Below, in pieces: positions 22,301 through 34,000 of a stretch of DNA of 64,000 nt. Origin of the DNA: Lindgomyces ingoldianus (Eukaryota; Ascomycota; Dothideomycetes; Pleosporales; Lindgomycetaceae). Where the stretch lies: the NCBI RefSeq assembly GCF_010093535.1, contig NW_022985183.1:918051-982050 (forward strand). Reading direction: 5' to 3'. The notes beneath the pieces were generated by a model that did not search any database, was not told where the DNA came from, and saw only the letters and a program-made list of their open reading frames with translations. The translations under genes and the position numbers were made by a program. Within the stretch, counting starts at the first letter, position 1. The number at the start of each line of letters is the position of its first letter.

Positions 22301-24250
22301 ATTTAAAGCTTATAAAAGTAGTAAGTGTAGCTAATAAGCCTATAATAAGATAAGCTATTTATAGTAATTACTAACTACTAAGCTTTTAAGTACTTTGCTA
22401 TTAAGTGTAAGCTTACCCCTTACTAGATATAATAGGCTATGCTAATAGTAGACTTTAACCTTACACTAACCTACTGCCTAGGCACTGCTAACATTATTGC
22501 AGATGTGCTGTTAAAAAAGTAGAAGAAGCTTAAGATATAAAAAAAAAAAATAAAGCTACTTATACATACTTTTTTTTAAGCTAGAAGTAGATTAGTGTTA
22601 GTCTTATTACTTAATTATGCGCTGCCTTATAGAGCACCTTTTTACTAAATAAGAAGCTTATAGAGCTGCTACTAATAAATTAACTATATAAGCTTATTAA
22701 TTAAATCTTAGATGCTAATTAAAATTATAAAAGCTTATAATACTGCTATAATAAAGTGTAAAATTCTAGCTTATAATAGAAGCTTAACACTAAGAGCCTA
22801 CTACTAAAGGAAAAGAAGCTTATAGTCTTAGCTATCTAGTTCTTAAGAACTTACTTTATTTATACTATTTACATAATGCAACTTACTACATATTTTAGGA
22901 CTAGAAAAATAACTAAGCTGCTGTGCAAGTAGTACTACTAGCTAAGTATAAGCTAAAACATTAAGACTTATATTAGCACTTATAAAGCTTATTAGTAAAG
23001 CTATATCTTTTAAAATAAAACTTTAGGGCTTTTTAAGCTACTACTAATACTTAAGTAAGTATAGTAAGATATTTTTATAAATTTTAAGTTATTTCTACCT
23101 AATTAAGCTAGCTATAATAACATGTTTATTATAGTAGACTATTTAAGTAAGTGCTGCTTTTTACTACTGTGCTATAAGACTATTACTGCTATAAAGGCTG
23201 CAGACCTATACTATTACTATATCTAGTGTGTCTATAGACCCCTTTAATTAATTATTTTTAACTATAGACTATAGTTTACCTTTATATTTATAAATAAGCT
23301 TTACTGCTTTACTAGTGTTAAATAAAAGCTCTTTACACCCTACTATCTTTAAACTAATAGTAATATAAAAGTGCTAAATTAGTATATTAACTAGCAACTG
23401 CGTTTATTTATTAATTACTTCTAGAACAACTAGTTAGACCTGCTGCCTTATATAGACTAGGCTTAAGCATCTTTACTATATAAAATAATAAGGTTATTAC
23501 TGTTTAAAATTAAGTTTAGCTATTATCTAACACACTACTAGAACTAGAAGGCATGTATAAGACGCTTACTAACTGCGCTAGAGCAGATTTTATATAAAAA
23601 GGCTTAAAGCTATGCTAAGCTTTACTACAACACTATATAATAAGTAATTAAAATTATAAGAAAGGGTATTACTTAAGCTTAAAAGTAGTAAGTAGCTTAA
23701 GTAAATAAAAAGCAGCATAAGCCTAACTTTATAGTAGGTAATAAAGTATATATAACCTTTAAAGGCTTTACTATAAAGCGCCTTAGCTAGAAGCTTAACT
23801 AGCAGATGTACAAGCCCTATTTAATTATAAGCATAAGAGGTTATTTATACTAGCTTAAGCTCCTTTTATACATAAAAATGCACAACGTCTTCTACGCAGA
23901 CTGCCTATAGCAGGCAGCACCTATAACGCTGCTAGGTTAGGTTAAGCCTTTAAAAAAGCTAATTAAGGTTAACAGTTACCCTAAGTAGCAGGTTTAGGAC
24001 ATTCTAGATAGTTACATTTACTGTAGGCGTCTCTAATACTAAGCCTTATAGGTAGGCTATAATTCTAACCCTACCTAGTATAATGCTAACAGATTCCTTA
24101 GAGCTCTACATAAGGTAAGGGACTTCTACTAAGCATATCCTACTAAGCCTAGTCTGCCAGCGCGACTAGACACCTAGTTGTAAGTGTATAAAAAAGGTAA
24201 GAATATAAAACTTATAAAGGTTAATAATTAACTTACACTAAGGTCTTAAC
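19400..24250 (+). pseudogene. gag-pol remnant of gypsy element D
   Basis: Stop-ridden polyprotein. The RT active site at 21734-21745 reads Y-L-D-N (family Y-x-D-D), with one Asp changed to Asn. The integrase core is recognisable around 23110-23290: a V-D-Y-L-S-K segment, and near 23260 N-Y-R-L-stop-F-T standing for D-H-G-P-Q-F-T, with Asp to Asn, His to Tyr, Pro to Leu and Gln to stop, all RIP-type. RT and integrase motifs are in different frames, so at least one indel or the natural frame change lies between them. Borders are approximate. Confidence 0.8.
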
Positions 24251-24321
24251 TAGTTTAAAGACTAACATAAAAGCGCTAAACTACCTAGTCTTAGAGATAA
24301 GACTGCCTTAGAAGGGGGTAA

Positions 24322-24596
24322 TGTGACAGTCCTACGCAAAGAGCTCTGTCGCGCGTTATATAACAAGCTGCCTGTGCAGCTAATTAGGATATAGAGGGTG
24401 CAACTAGCGCAACGCTATTAGTTTGCTTAGCGCTAGTGTCCTTGCTAGCGCCTTAGCGCTGTAAGCACTTCTTCTGCAGAGCTGCCCTTAAAGCTCCCTT
24501 TCTCCTCCCTATCTTAGTGTAGCTGAAATAGAGCCGACCTACTCTGCCTTGCTTCCCCAGCTCTATACGGTAGTAGAGACAGTGCTTGTCATCACA
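24322..24596 (+). repeat. 3' LTR of gypsy element D
   Basis: 275 bp. The last ~110 bp (outer edge) are markedly richer in G+C than the same positions of the 5' LTR. Confidence 0.94.
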
Positions 24597-24601
24597 GTGT
24601 A

Positions 24602-24790
24602 AATCTACTTAAAGCTATATTAAAGCGTATAGAAACTTAGAAACCTAGGAATTCTATTAATACTTATAGGCCTTATATAAAAGGATACTAGAAACTACTA
24701 AGCTAGCTAAGAGAAAAGGTGCAGCTAAATACTTAGAGATAGAAGTAGCGCAGGGGGTAGAGCAGGGTCGGGGCAGTGTAACGAGGTAGG
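24602..24790 (+). repeat. R1 inverted-repeat element, left arm
   Basis: Matches the reverse complement of 25115-25345 and the plus strand of 63650-63850, through landmarks TATAGGCC, AGGATA, ACTA(A/C)AAGCTAGCTA and GGGTCGGGGC. This arm is RIP-mutated, while the right arm is nearly normal. Together the arms form a ~200-bp inverted repeat around a ~320-bp centre. Confidence 0.8.
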
Positions 24791-24900
24791 CACAGTCAAC
24801 CACGTGGCCTTCTCTCGCTTATAGAGGTTTAGGCTAGACTAGAGACAACCGCTAGTGCTAGTGCTAGCCCTAGCATTATCTATATATATATTATACTATG

Positions 24901-24927
24901 CGAGAATACTTAGCTTAAGTATTCTCG
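24901..24927. repeat. Perfect 12-bp hairpin
   Basis: CGAGAATACTTA (24901-24912) pairs with TAAGTATTCTCG (24916-24927) around a 3-nt loop. It lies in the centre of the R1 inverted-repeat element. A transcript through it would fold into a stable stem. Confidence 0.85.
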
Positions 24928-25027
24928 TGCGTACCTTTTAGTACAGTGGGGAAAGTCGTATAGTATCGGCTTGGCAGGCGGGGCGCCTACCTCATTACAG
25001 GCACATACGCGGAACCTTTGGATATGT

Positions 25028-25046
25028 AACGATTCTACGAATCGTT
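25028..25046. repeat. Perfect 8-bp hairpin
   Basis: AACGATTC (25028-25035) pairs with GAATCGTT (25039-25046) around TAC. It is the second short palindrome in the R1 centre. Confidence 0.8.
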
Positions 25047-25114
25047 CCATCTCGGGTCGCTCGGATCCTATCCGAAGGGTCCCCGTATCGGCCCCGACCA
25101 TGACTCGACCCAGT

Positions 25115-25345
25115 CCCCCGCAGTTACCCCTATTCCCTCATGTATTTAGTCGCACCTCGCCCCTGTAGCTAGCTTGGTAGTTTTCTGATATCCTTTCGTA
25201 CAAGGCCTATAGGTGTCAATGGCATTCCCAGGTTCAGAGTCCCCACGCACTCCCATATGCCTCTGAGTGGATTCCCTCCGCATTGGGACCCATTGTCTTG
25301 CCTGTGCCGATACAGGATATAGGTTTGTTAGATAACTTTGAATAG
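25115..25345 (-). repeat. R1 inverted-repeat element, right arm
   Basis: Well-preserved arm. Its reverse complement is nearly identical to 63630-63800 and clearly related to the mutated left arm. The outer limit is near CGGCACAGGCAAGAC (reverse-complement orientation). Two open frames overlapping this arm are not conserved as proteins and are not annotated as genes. Confidence 0.8.
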
Positions 25346-26012
25346 AAAGATTCATGCAAATAGTTACAGTACTAGTTAGAAGCGCAACTCTAGGCTTATA
25401 ACTCTTGTATAAGCTAAGAAGAAGTTATAGAGTAGGCAAGTTAACAAGGTATTAAAATCTAAACAAGATAAATTAAACTAGTGTCTTGTAAGGTCTAAGA
25501 AGCTTAAGAGAGCTCTAGGCTAACTGTATACTGTATGAAAAAGAAGCTAGTTCTAATAAGTGAATAGCGCAGTACATAAGAATAGTATCGCGTGAGACAC
25601 GTGCGACATAATCGTCTCAGACGCTAATAAAAAGGCTAACTATTAGCAGGCTTACAAAACAGATTATCTCTTGTTAGCTTTTACCTAAAACTAGGTAGCA
25701 TCTAGCGTAACAACTATTACACAGACTGTCTTACTTCTTATTCTTTTTACAGAACCCCACCTTGGTTAGGGAACCATGCCGGTGATAGTTTTAGTGGCAT
25801 GGCATTATTCTTGTATCTAATATCTTTATATGGCTCATCAATGACTGTGGATGCTCGATAGCGTTCCAGCCATATCCTCTGTATTTCAACTACTTATCAT
25901 CTAATGCTAGCGATTGCCGCTCAGAGATGTTGGGCCTGAGCAGGCATTCCCAACAAACCCACTTCTAACTACGCCCACTATGCAAAAGCAAGGATTCAAA
26001 AACTACTTAAGG
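25346..26012. other. Intergenic region 3' of the PAQR gene
   Basis: Moderately AT-rich to about 25760, then normal composition. It includes the 3' flank of the minus-strand PAQR gene. No gene recognised. Confidence 0.5.
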
Positions 26013-27062
26013 CTACTTGCAGCGTTGAATTTCGTAGTTCCACCCGAACGCAGCTAAGATGCCATAGAAGTGAACGAGGACGCCAAGGACAATAAACAAG
26101 TGAAATATCTGATGGGAAGAGCCCCAAATGTCGAACTTTCCTGGATTACATGATTCAGGGAAGTGCGTCTGAGCAGTGTTAGCGATTAGTATCGTGCGTA
26201 GTAGGACTATATTGTTATTGCTTACTGCATAAAATACAACCCCTACAAGAATAACCAGACCTTCGAGGTAGTAGTACCTCAAACCAGCCTGTTTATCAAG
26301 TTGTTCGTACGGAAAGATGCTGGCAGCATGAATAATTGGGGCAAACGCTGAGAGTCCTGTCACCACGAAGGCCGAAAGGCGCAGAGTTCTCCATTTTTTA
26401 CTTTGTAGACGAGGGTTCACGACGACGAAGCCGGTCAAGAGCCCTAGTGTACCAATCTGGGAGCCTAGGTTAGCAGCGCGTGACTGATAGCAGCGCATGA
26501 CTGAGAGTAAAGCTGTGCGCACCATTGACCAATAGATTCTCTGTAGATTTGGCTCGCAATAGAAGCCAATGTAGATGCCTGATATGAAGGAACCTAGTAT
26601 TTGAAAGACAATGGCGACGTAATCCAAACGACCCCATAAGTCCGAATAGTACGCAGAGTGGCACAGCAGTGTATGGTATGTTGACGAAATACCAAAGCAG
26701 ATCACTGATGTCGTCAAGTATATGTGAAAGACGAGCTGATCGGCCCAAGAAGCTCGTGGGAAGTACCAGGAGAAATAACGGGCTAAGAAGTAGTTGCCAA
26801 GTAACGCCGTCGCAGCTGGAATAAGATGCGAGTAGATGTTAACAGTCTCATTGTGTAGGTATGTTAAACTCTGAAGACAGAGTTGTATAGACTTTGTGAC
26901 CGGCCGATAGCCTGTGCGAATGTAATCGTTATGGGCATACCAAGTGGGAACCTGGTCGCTGTCGAGTAGACGTGGTTCAGCAGCCTCGTTTTCGTTAAGC
27001 AACGGTGCTTCGCTTGGATCCGATCCCTTAGCGGCGGGAGACAGCCTCCTGAGCATCGCCAT
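26013..27062 (-). CDS. PAQR / haemolysin-III family seven-helix membrane protein (Izh/AdipoR-like)
   Basis: The open frame gives 349 residues, with hydrophobic segments consistent with seven membrane helices after a ~40-residue polar N-terminus. Family signatures are present: H-N-E-T-V-N-I-Y-S-H-L (70-80), S-x-Y-H (127-130), D147 in the third helix, and S-H-Q-I-F-H (316-321). H130, H317 and H321 are at positions equivalent to the zinc ligands of adiponectin receptors. Yeast relatives (Izh proteins) are linked to zinc and lipid homeostasis and are proposed to have ceramidase-like activity; that role here is inference. Codons 181-202 look like a retained intron: 66 bp at 26457-26522, coding strand GTGCGC...CTAAC...CAG, in frame and without a stop, and splicing it joins W-S-M to I-G-T-L-G as family members read. 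The mature protein would be 327 residues. It is the only clearly intact host gene here and shows no RIP signature despite repeats on both sides. Confidence 0.9.
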   Translation of the reverse strand: MAMLRRLSPAAKGSDPSEAPLLNENEAAEPRLLDSDQVPTWYAHNDYIRTGYRPVTKSIQLCLQSLTYLHNETVNIYSHLIPAATALLGNYFLARYFSWYFPRASWADQLVFHIYLTTSVICFGISSTYHTLLCHSAYYSDLWGRLDYVAIVFQILGSFISGIYIGFYCEPNLQRIYWSMVRTALLSVMRCYQSRAANLGSQIGTLGLLTGFVVVNPRLQSKKWRTLRLSAFVVTGLSAFAPIIHAASIFPYEQLDKQAGLRYYYLEGLVILVGVVFYAVSNNNIVLLRTILIANTAQTHFPESCNPGKFDIWGSSHQIFHLFIVLGVLVHFYGILAAFGWNYEIQRCK

Positions 27063-27178
27063 ATTTCAAAGAATAGCTTGCGTTAAATTCACAAGGAGCT
27101 GACCCTCGTTCAGGCGACAGGGTTCTTGCCGCTTGCCCCTATCCAGAATCGCCTCCGTGGTTTCAGGTGATGTCTATT
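27063..27178. promoter_or_regulatory. Presumed promoter side of the PAQR gene
   Basis: Only about 115 bp of normal-composition DNA separates the PAQR start codon from the next repeat (X, copy 2). No TATA box or defined motif is recognised; the call is positional. Confidence 0.3.
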
Positions 27179-27330
27179 ATCTCAGCAAGCTCAGACGGGA
27201 TGGGGAGAGTTATCTCAACTAGCTCAGACGGCATGCCAAGAAGACACTAGTACACAAATAGTATAGATACTTTCAGACCCCTGCTAGGGCTTCTTCCTTC
27301 TTAGCTGCTGTCTAAGGGACTTTAGTGCAG
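27179..27330 (+). repeat. Dispersed repeat X, copy 2 (decayed)
   Basis: Begins ATCTCAGCAAGCTCAGACGG, the reverse complement of the end of copy 1, then carries a second near-copy (ATCTCAACTAGCTCAGACGG at about 27213) and, near 27310, the CTAAGGGACTTT block also found at about 63355. The internal part is shortened relative to copy 3. Confidence 0.6.
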
Positions 27331-29453
27331 CGCAACGTGTGCAAAGCTTTGTCTATTAACTTACTAAAAACTCTTATATAAAATACTATTACACACAGCT
27401 TATTACAGCGCCTATAATTAAAATTAATTACTTAAAAAGTATATATAATTTACTTTAAACTATTTTTAAATAAATTTCTAACATTTTAACTATAAAAATT
27501 ATAGGCTTAGCATTATACATGTTCTAACATATAACTATTTTTTTTAACTTTATTTTTTACTAGTCTATCTACTTATGTTTAACTATTAATAATAGCTAAA
27601 ATTAACTAACTTACTTTAATTTAGCTTTTAGAACACGCTCTCTGTTTTAAATAAGGTATACTAGGTTTAAAGGCTGCTACATAAATTTAAAATAGTAATA
27701 TATAGTATAAGCAGAATAGTTCTAATCTATAATTAAGTTATTTAGTAGATGTATAATAAGTGTTACTTAGTCTAGTAAATTATAGTAAAAAGTGCGCTTA
27801 TTATAATTAAGTATTACTTATTAAGTATTACTAAGCACCTTATTAATAAGACTCTAGGTTCTTTACTAGAACACTAGAAAGCGCTATACTAACAGAAATT
27901 TAAGCTGTATAAAAAAAGATTACGTATATTTTTTTATTTAATAAAGATAATAATATCTTTATAACTATTTATATAGTTATAGTTTAATGTTAGAAACTAT
28001 ATAGTATTAGCTTATAAAAGCTTTTTATTTAAAATACTTTTTTTTTTTTACTTAGTAAAAGAGAACTATATACTAAGTAAGTCTATGTTGTCTAATGCCT
28101 TATCTTTAGTTTAGGCAATATAATTCTAGTTATAAAGACTAAGTTTAGTAAAAGTATTACACTAAATATATATTTAGTAATAATAAAGTATATAACACTC
28201 TAAATTATCCTATTATTAAAGCTTAAAAAAAAGTATAAAAAAAGTATAAAATATTTTAAAGCTTATTTATACTTTGTTACTATAAAAATAAAAGATTTTA
28301 ATTCTAAACCTTTTAGTACAATCTTTAAAAAATGTTATACACATATTTTTTTTAGTTTTAAGTAGGTAATCTTTCTAGTGTTTTATTATCTTTTTTTTAT
28401 AAGTAGCTTTATAAACTAAGTTTAACTAGTTATAATTAATAAGTGCTATGTTATTTAGTAGTAGTGTAAATTTTAAACAGTATATATCTAGTTTTATAAG
28501 CTTTATTAGATAATATGTTTTATAACTCTCTTCTTTACATATATAGTAACCTTAGATGCTGTAACTAAAGCCTAGCTTTTTAAAAGTAAATGTTTTTAAG
28601 CGCTAGTAACTAGTAATAATAACACTTTTATATAGCTAAGAATTATACATACCTTTATTAACAGGCTAAAGATTGCTATTAGAATTATTCTAATTTTAAC
28701 TAGCTGCTAGATGTTATATAACTAGCTTCTAAACTATATAAATATAGGAATTAATATAGAAATATTATAAGTTATCTTTTTATGTATTTTAAAAATAATT
28801 ATATTTTTAAATAAAAAAAATAAAATTTCTACTTTAGCCTAGCTTTTTTAAAGTTAACTCTTAAAAAAAGCTGTCTACTTATAGATATTTAATTAGTGTT
28901 AGTAGTATATATAAAGCACATATTAAAGTTTAACTAAGCTTAAATATATGCTAATTTTTTAAAGAATAAGTCTTTAATTTAAGTTACTATCACTATAACT
29001 ATGCTTAGAATAAGTATAGATCTGTCTAATATCTAGTGTGTCTATTAGTAGTTAATCCTAATTATAGATAATATTAAAGACTTAATCTAGTAGTTTAGTT
29101 ATAGAGTAAGAAGACCTAAACAACATGTAACTGCTATACTATTTATTCTATATTATGCCTTTAACTACCTTAAAAGAGGGCTAGTAGACTACTTTAAATT
29201 AACATAGTTATAAAGTTAGTAAGCTAGTAAAAAAAAAAGTTAATATAAAATAAGTTAGTGTTTATTATTTATGCTTTATACTATGTCTACTATATTAAAC
29301 TTGTCTAAGAGTAATTACTTTAACTATACTAGCACACTAGCAGGGATAGTAATAAACTAGGTAAAGTAGGAAATATTAGCTAGTTAAATTATATAGAAGT
29401 AGGTCTAGTTAGCTTATTATAAACTACTAGGCATATTAATAGTACTAGAATAG
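27331..29453. other. AT-rich mutated block
   Basis: About 2.1 kb of extreme AT composition with no open frames, no terminal repeats and no similarity recognised to the other elements in the window. Probably an old repeat erased by RIP. Confidence 0.6.
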
Positions 29454-30067
29454 TGTTACAGCCAACAGTCAGACCGTAATGACCCAACTAGCTGTCCCAC
29501 ACAGCCCGAACGACATCAGATGGAAGACGCTTAGCCCCGCGCTGAGCGAATCACGTGACAAGACGGATGAGGAATGGCTCCGGCTTTAGAGAAAAGCCTC
29601 GCGGAGTGTACCATCCAATAAGCTATGTAGGCTTGCAGGCTTGCAGCCCTGCAGGCTATGCAGGCTAGGTAGCATGCAAGCATGCAAGCATGCAGAGCAT
29701 ACAAATCCCATGTATATAGTCTTAATCACGACCATAGTTAGAAGGTTGTAATTACTGTTTAGTTTATTATCTACTCTCCCCTTTAATAAACTAAGAAGCA
29801 TTAAAACCTTTACAAAGAGGACTCTGCTAACTTGTATATCTTGCACTATATATACCTCCACTCCTATCCCAACGGATCAGGTTTTCCAGCTCCCTATACA
29901 GCCGCTGGGCAAACCACAAGCCTGCCTACCTTATCCTCTCCACATCCCACACTCTGCTCGACGAACTGTACACTCGATCTAGCTAAGTCCTTCCCCTCTC
30001 GCTAAAATACCACTATAGGCCGACGTACTCCCGAAATAACCATTTCGCCGGAGTAAGGATTGTAACA
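29454..30067 (+). mobile_element. Solo LTR, not RIP-mutated
   Basis: 614 bp starting TGTTACAG and ending TTGTAACA, flanked by AATAG on both sides (29449-29453, 30068-30072). There is no internal region or partner LTR. Composition is normal while both flanks are heavily AT-rich. It contains a TATATATA stretch near 29850 and GCATGCAA-type short repeats near 29672-29697. Its sequence differs from the LTRs of families 1 and 2 and of the copia elements. It is best explained as a later insertion followed by LTR-LTR recombination. A 91-codon minus-strand open frame inside is not considered a gene. Confidence 0.92.
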
Positions 30068-30072
30068 AATAG

Positions 30073-30326
30073 TTAAAAGTAAAGCTCTAGTTACATAAAA
30101 GTATTTGCTCTAAGTAGTTAAATCTAATTATGTTAAAGTGCTACTAGAAGTTTATTTTTTAGTATTTTTAAGATAAGCTTATAATTTTATTAACTTAGAG
30201 TTTACCTTTACTACTAAAAAGGTGCTGTACTAGCTATAATCTATTTCTAGTTATAAATACCTAGAAGCTAAGTCTAGTTACATAGCTAACTACGCCTTTA
30301 CTAAAAGCTAAAGCTAGAGTTGCCTT
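30073..30326. other. AT-rich mutated spacer
   Basis: RIP-like DNA between the solo LTR and gypsy copy B; nothing recognised. Confidence 0.6.
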
Positions 30327-30644
30327 TGTCACGGTATCCTCCCCGGATCCCAGACATAACTGTATTAGACGCGTACTAGAGTATTATTAGTGCACGTCTA
30401 ACACAAACACAACACAACATAGACATAAACTTAAGCATAAACTGCCTTAACACTAACTAAACCTAGAACAAGCTTAATTTATACTTAAAGCGCTTAGACT
30501 TCTAAGCTAAGTATTTAATTACTAATTTCCTTCTAAACTTTTTTATTCTTTACATAACATTTTATACCTACTATAATACCTTATGTAGTAATTAAACTAG
30601 ACCTCTGCAAAGCTTTATAACCTTACTTGTGCATAATTATAACA
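30327..30644 (+). repeat. 5' LTR of gypsy copy B
   Basis: 318 bp, TGTCACGG to TTATAACA. The outer edge is less mutated than the inner edge. Confidence 0.95.
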
Positions 30645-31089
30645 TTATGTTATGTTAAAACTTTAGCTAAAAATAGCCTCTAAATTTAATCTAATAAGCT
30701 TAGTACTTACATAACTCTAAGCTATTAAAGTAAGCTAAGAAGCCTTCTAAAAAGCGCTTACTTTATAGAAAAGCTACTATGTTGTAAGCTTTAAAGCTTT
30801 TTAAAAGGACTTTAAAGAATAGCTTTATGCTATTAAGTAGTCTGTTTCTGCCTTAACTTCTATTATAGTAGTAGGAACTAAGAACTTACTAGCCTTAAAG
30901 CCTACTTAAAAGTCTAGAGATAGCTTAACTTTTTTCTACCTAACACTACTTATAACCTGTAACTCTTTTAACCTAGTAATAAAATCTAACTAACTCCCTA
31001 ATCCTCTACTGTTTAATAGAAAATAAAAAGACCTACTTTTCTTCCTACATAAGCTTTAATACAAACTTAAAGGAAATGTAGACTAATTC

Positions 31090-34000
31090 CCCTTTAAACG
31101 CTTCTAGTTACTATATGCCTACTTTTAACTTAACTATAATATAACAGCCTTAATTAACTTACTAATAGATAAAGATATTATTAACCTAGACTAATTTATA
31201 GTGTTCTTATAAGTAACTTATAGAGACTTAAATAAAGAGTTAACAGCCCTAAGTTGCCTAAACACCTTATAATAAAAAAAAAAAAGCTTTACTTTACACT
31301 TTACTAAGTTCTGCTAACTTGCATTTAATATAGGCCTAAATAAGATAGGTCTAATTATAGCCTTATATAACTCCCTCTTAACTAAACTGTAACATGCTAT
31401 AGTAGGAGAACCTCTTCTAAACAACCTTAACGCGTATGCAAACCTAATTGCTACCTATAATAATAACATAAGGTTCCTCTCTATACAAGCTCTAATACGC
31501 CCCTAAACTAGCGCAGTTGCAAATAAAGACTCTAACATAATAAAAATTAATTTAAATTATGCTTTAGTTAGTTCTAGAAAGCGTAAAAATTATAAGAAAA
31601 AAAGTTAATGCTTTAAGTGTAGTAAGCATAGTTATATCTTTTAAAACTACTTTATTTCTTTTTCTTAAGTCTATGTAAGTAGCGCTGCTAGCACTTATTA
31701 AAAATTCTTACTATTTTAATTTTGTTTTTATAAGGGCTTTAACTTATATTTAAGCTCTAATCTTTTTTACTACTCTTAACATAGCCACAGCTATAGCAGT
31801 AGGAGCCTGCAAAAAGGCTTGTCCTAAAGCTAAGTTACCCTCTAGGACTAATTTAACACTAAATCTCTGCTAACCTATAGGCTAAGTCCCCTACTAACAA
31901 CTAGAAGTACTAAGTTAATATTTTTATATATTTATAATAAAAAACTATATTAGCCTTAATATAGGCTCTTATTAACTTAGGAGTAAATAGCATAAGTTAC
32001 ATTAATAAAGAACTAGCGTGTAAACTAAATCTTTAATTAACACTGCTTACTTAAACAATTTACCTAACTAAATTTAATAGAAAATAACTTAAAAAAGGTT
32101 TTATCTCTTGTACTATAACTATTATAATTACCTACTAACACTATAAAGAGCAGATTAAGCTCTATGTAATAAACACAGGATGTTATAACCTAATCCTAGG
32201 ACAACTATAGCTGTATTAGCATAAAGTTGCCTTTAATTACTAAGAGTAAGTTCTAAACTTTAACTTTTTTTAATGCTAAGATGTATACTTACGCTTACAC
32301 CTAAATAACACTTAAATAGCACTTAATATAGAAGGTTTCTAGACCTACTTTCTAATAACCTAAAGAAGAACTACTTAAGTAAGGCTAATAAGCTAGGCCT
32401 TTTACTAAAATAGGCTACATAAAATAATTTAATAACTGCTTAAACCTAAAGAAAAGAAAGCCTTTAAGAAACCTTTACTTACTTAATTTAGACACAAACT
32501 AGGACTTAAACAGTAGATAGACATCTGCTATATAGAACCTGCCCTATTTATAACCTTAGCTTAATAACTAAATTATAAAATCTACGCAGTTATAATTTTT
32601 AATATAGACTAAGCTTTAGCTCTCTAAAAATACACTAACTTAAGAATAATAGTTTTTTAAGACTACTATAACCTGTTACATGTCTTCTTTTAAGATAAGT
32701 CTAATAAGCTTTTAATATAATGTCTATATAATTACTAAATAACTTTTAAGCCTAGTAAACAACCTAGTTATAGGCTACTATATAGGATGTTACTAAACAA
32801 ATTAAAAGTGCTTTAAAAATACCTTAATAAGAACCTAAAGAAAGAGTTTATTTAAGCTAGCTTTTTACTAGTAGCGTTACTTATACTATTTATAAAGAAA
32901 CTTAAAGGTAGGCTTTAATTCTGCGTTAACTACTAAGAACTAAACACTGTTACTATTAAAAACTAATACTTAATTCCTTTTTTATAGAAAACTCTAAGCT
33001 AACTAAGCAAAGTAAAGTATTTTATAAAGTTAGATATTATTACTGCCTTTAATAAGCTAAAAATAGCAAAGGGCAATAAGTAGCTAACAGTGTTTTAGAC
33101 CTAATATAGACTATTTAAGTACTTAGTAATGCCCTTTAGCTTAGCTAACGCGCCTAGTACTTTTTAACATTTTATAAATAACTTACTCTAACCCTACCTA
33201 GACATGTTCTGTACTATGTATATTAATAATATTCTAATCTACAGTAATAGCCTTTTAGAGCACAAACAGCATGTACGCCTAGTGCTAAAGGCTATAGAAA
33301 AAGCAGGTCTGCAACTTAATGTAGACAAATGTAAGTTCTACTAATTAAAGGTTATGTATTTAGAATATATAATCTCTATAGATAGCATTTAAATAGACCC
33401 TGTTAAGGTTTAGACTGTGCTAGATTAGCAATACCTAAAGAATATAAAGGATGTTTAAGCCTTTATAGAATTTGCTAACTTTTACTAATAATTTATTAAC
33501 AACTTTTTGCAGCTAGTAAGCTTTATAATTACACTTACTAAGAAAAAAGTTTAATTTAACTTTAACTTAAATTACTAATAGTTTTTTAACTAGCTAAAGA
33601 AAGCCTTTACTAAAGCTTTAATACTCTGCTACTTTAACTTTAAACTACTAATACTTGTAAAAGCTAATGCCTTAGACTATGTAGTAGCAGGAGTTCTCTT
33701 CTAGACTAAGCTAGATAAGACTATTAGGCCTATTGCATACTTTTTAAAAAGAATAAGTCTTGTAGAAGGTAATTATAAAATCTACAATAAAAAATTACTT
33801 GCTATAGTACACTGCTTTAAATAATAGCAACCTAAACTAGAAAGTGCAGCGCATCTAATATAGGTCCTATTTAACTATAAGAACTTATAGTACTTTGCAA
33901 CTATAAAACAACTTAGCTACTAATAAGCCTATTAGTTTAAATACTTGTCTTATTTTAATTTTAAGATTACTTATTATTCTAGTTAAAATAGAAAGAAACT

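Larger units (their letters stand above)
18022..24596 (+). mobile_element. Complete RIP-mutated Ty3/gypsy retrotransposon, family 2 (element D)
   Basis: A 6575-bp element with 275-bp LTRs starting TGTGACAG and ending ATTATA / ATCACA, flanked by GTGTA (18017-18021 and 24597-24601). A purine tract GAAGGGGGTAA precedes the 3' LTR. The LTR sequence is unrelated to family 1. RT lies upstream of integrase, the gypsy order. It inserted into the left arm of the R1 repeat. Only one copy is present in the window. Confidence 0.96.

Noticed and set aside
24910..25355. Three open frames of 63-69 codons around the R1 element
   Set aside because: They overlap each other and the inverted-repeat arms; no protein-like conservation between arms.
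26470..26748. 92-codon minus-strand open frame within the PAQR gene
   Set aside because: Out-of-frame shadow of the PAQR coding sequence, which carries the family motifs.
29586..29861. 91-codon minus-strand open frame
   Set aside because: It lies wholly inside the solo LTR and its repetitive C-terminal part follows the GCATGC/TGCAGG short repeats.
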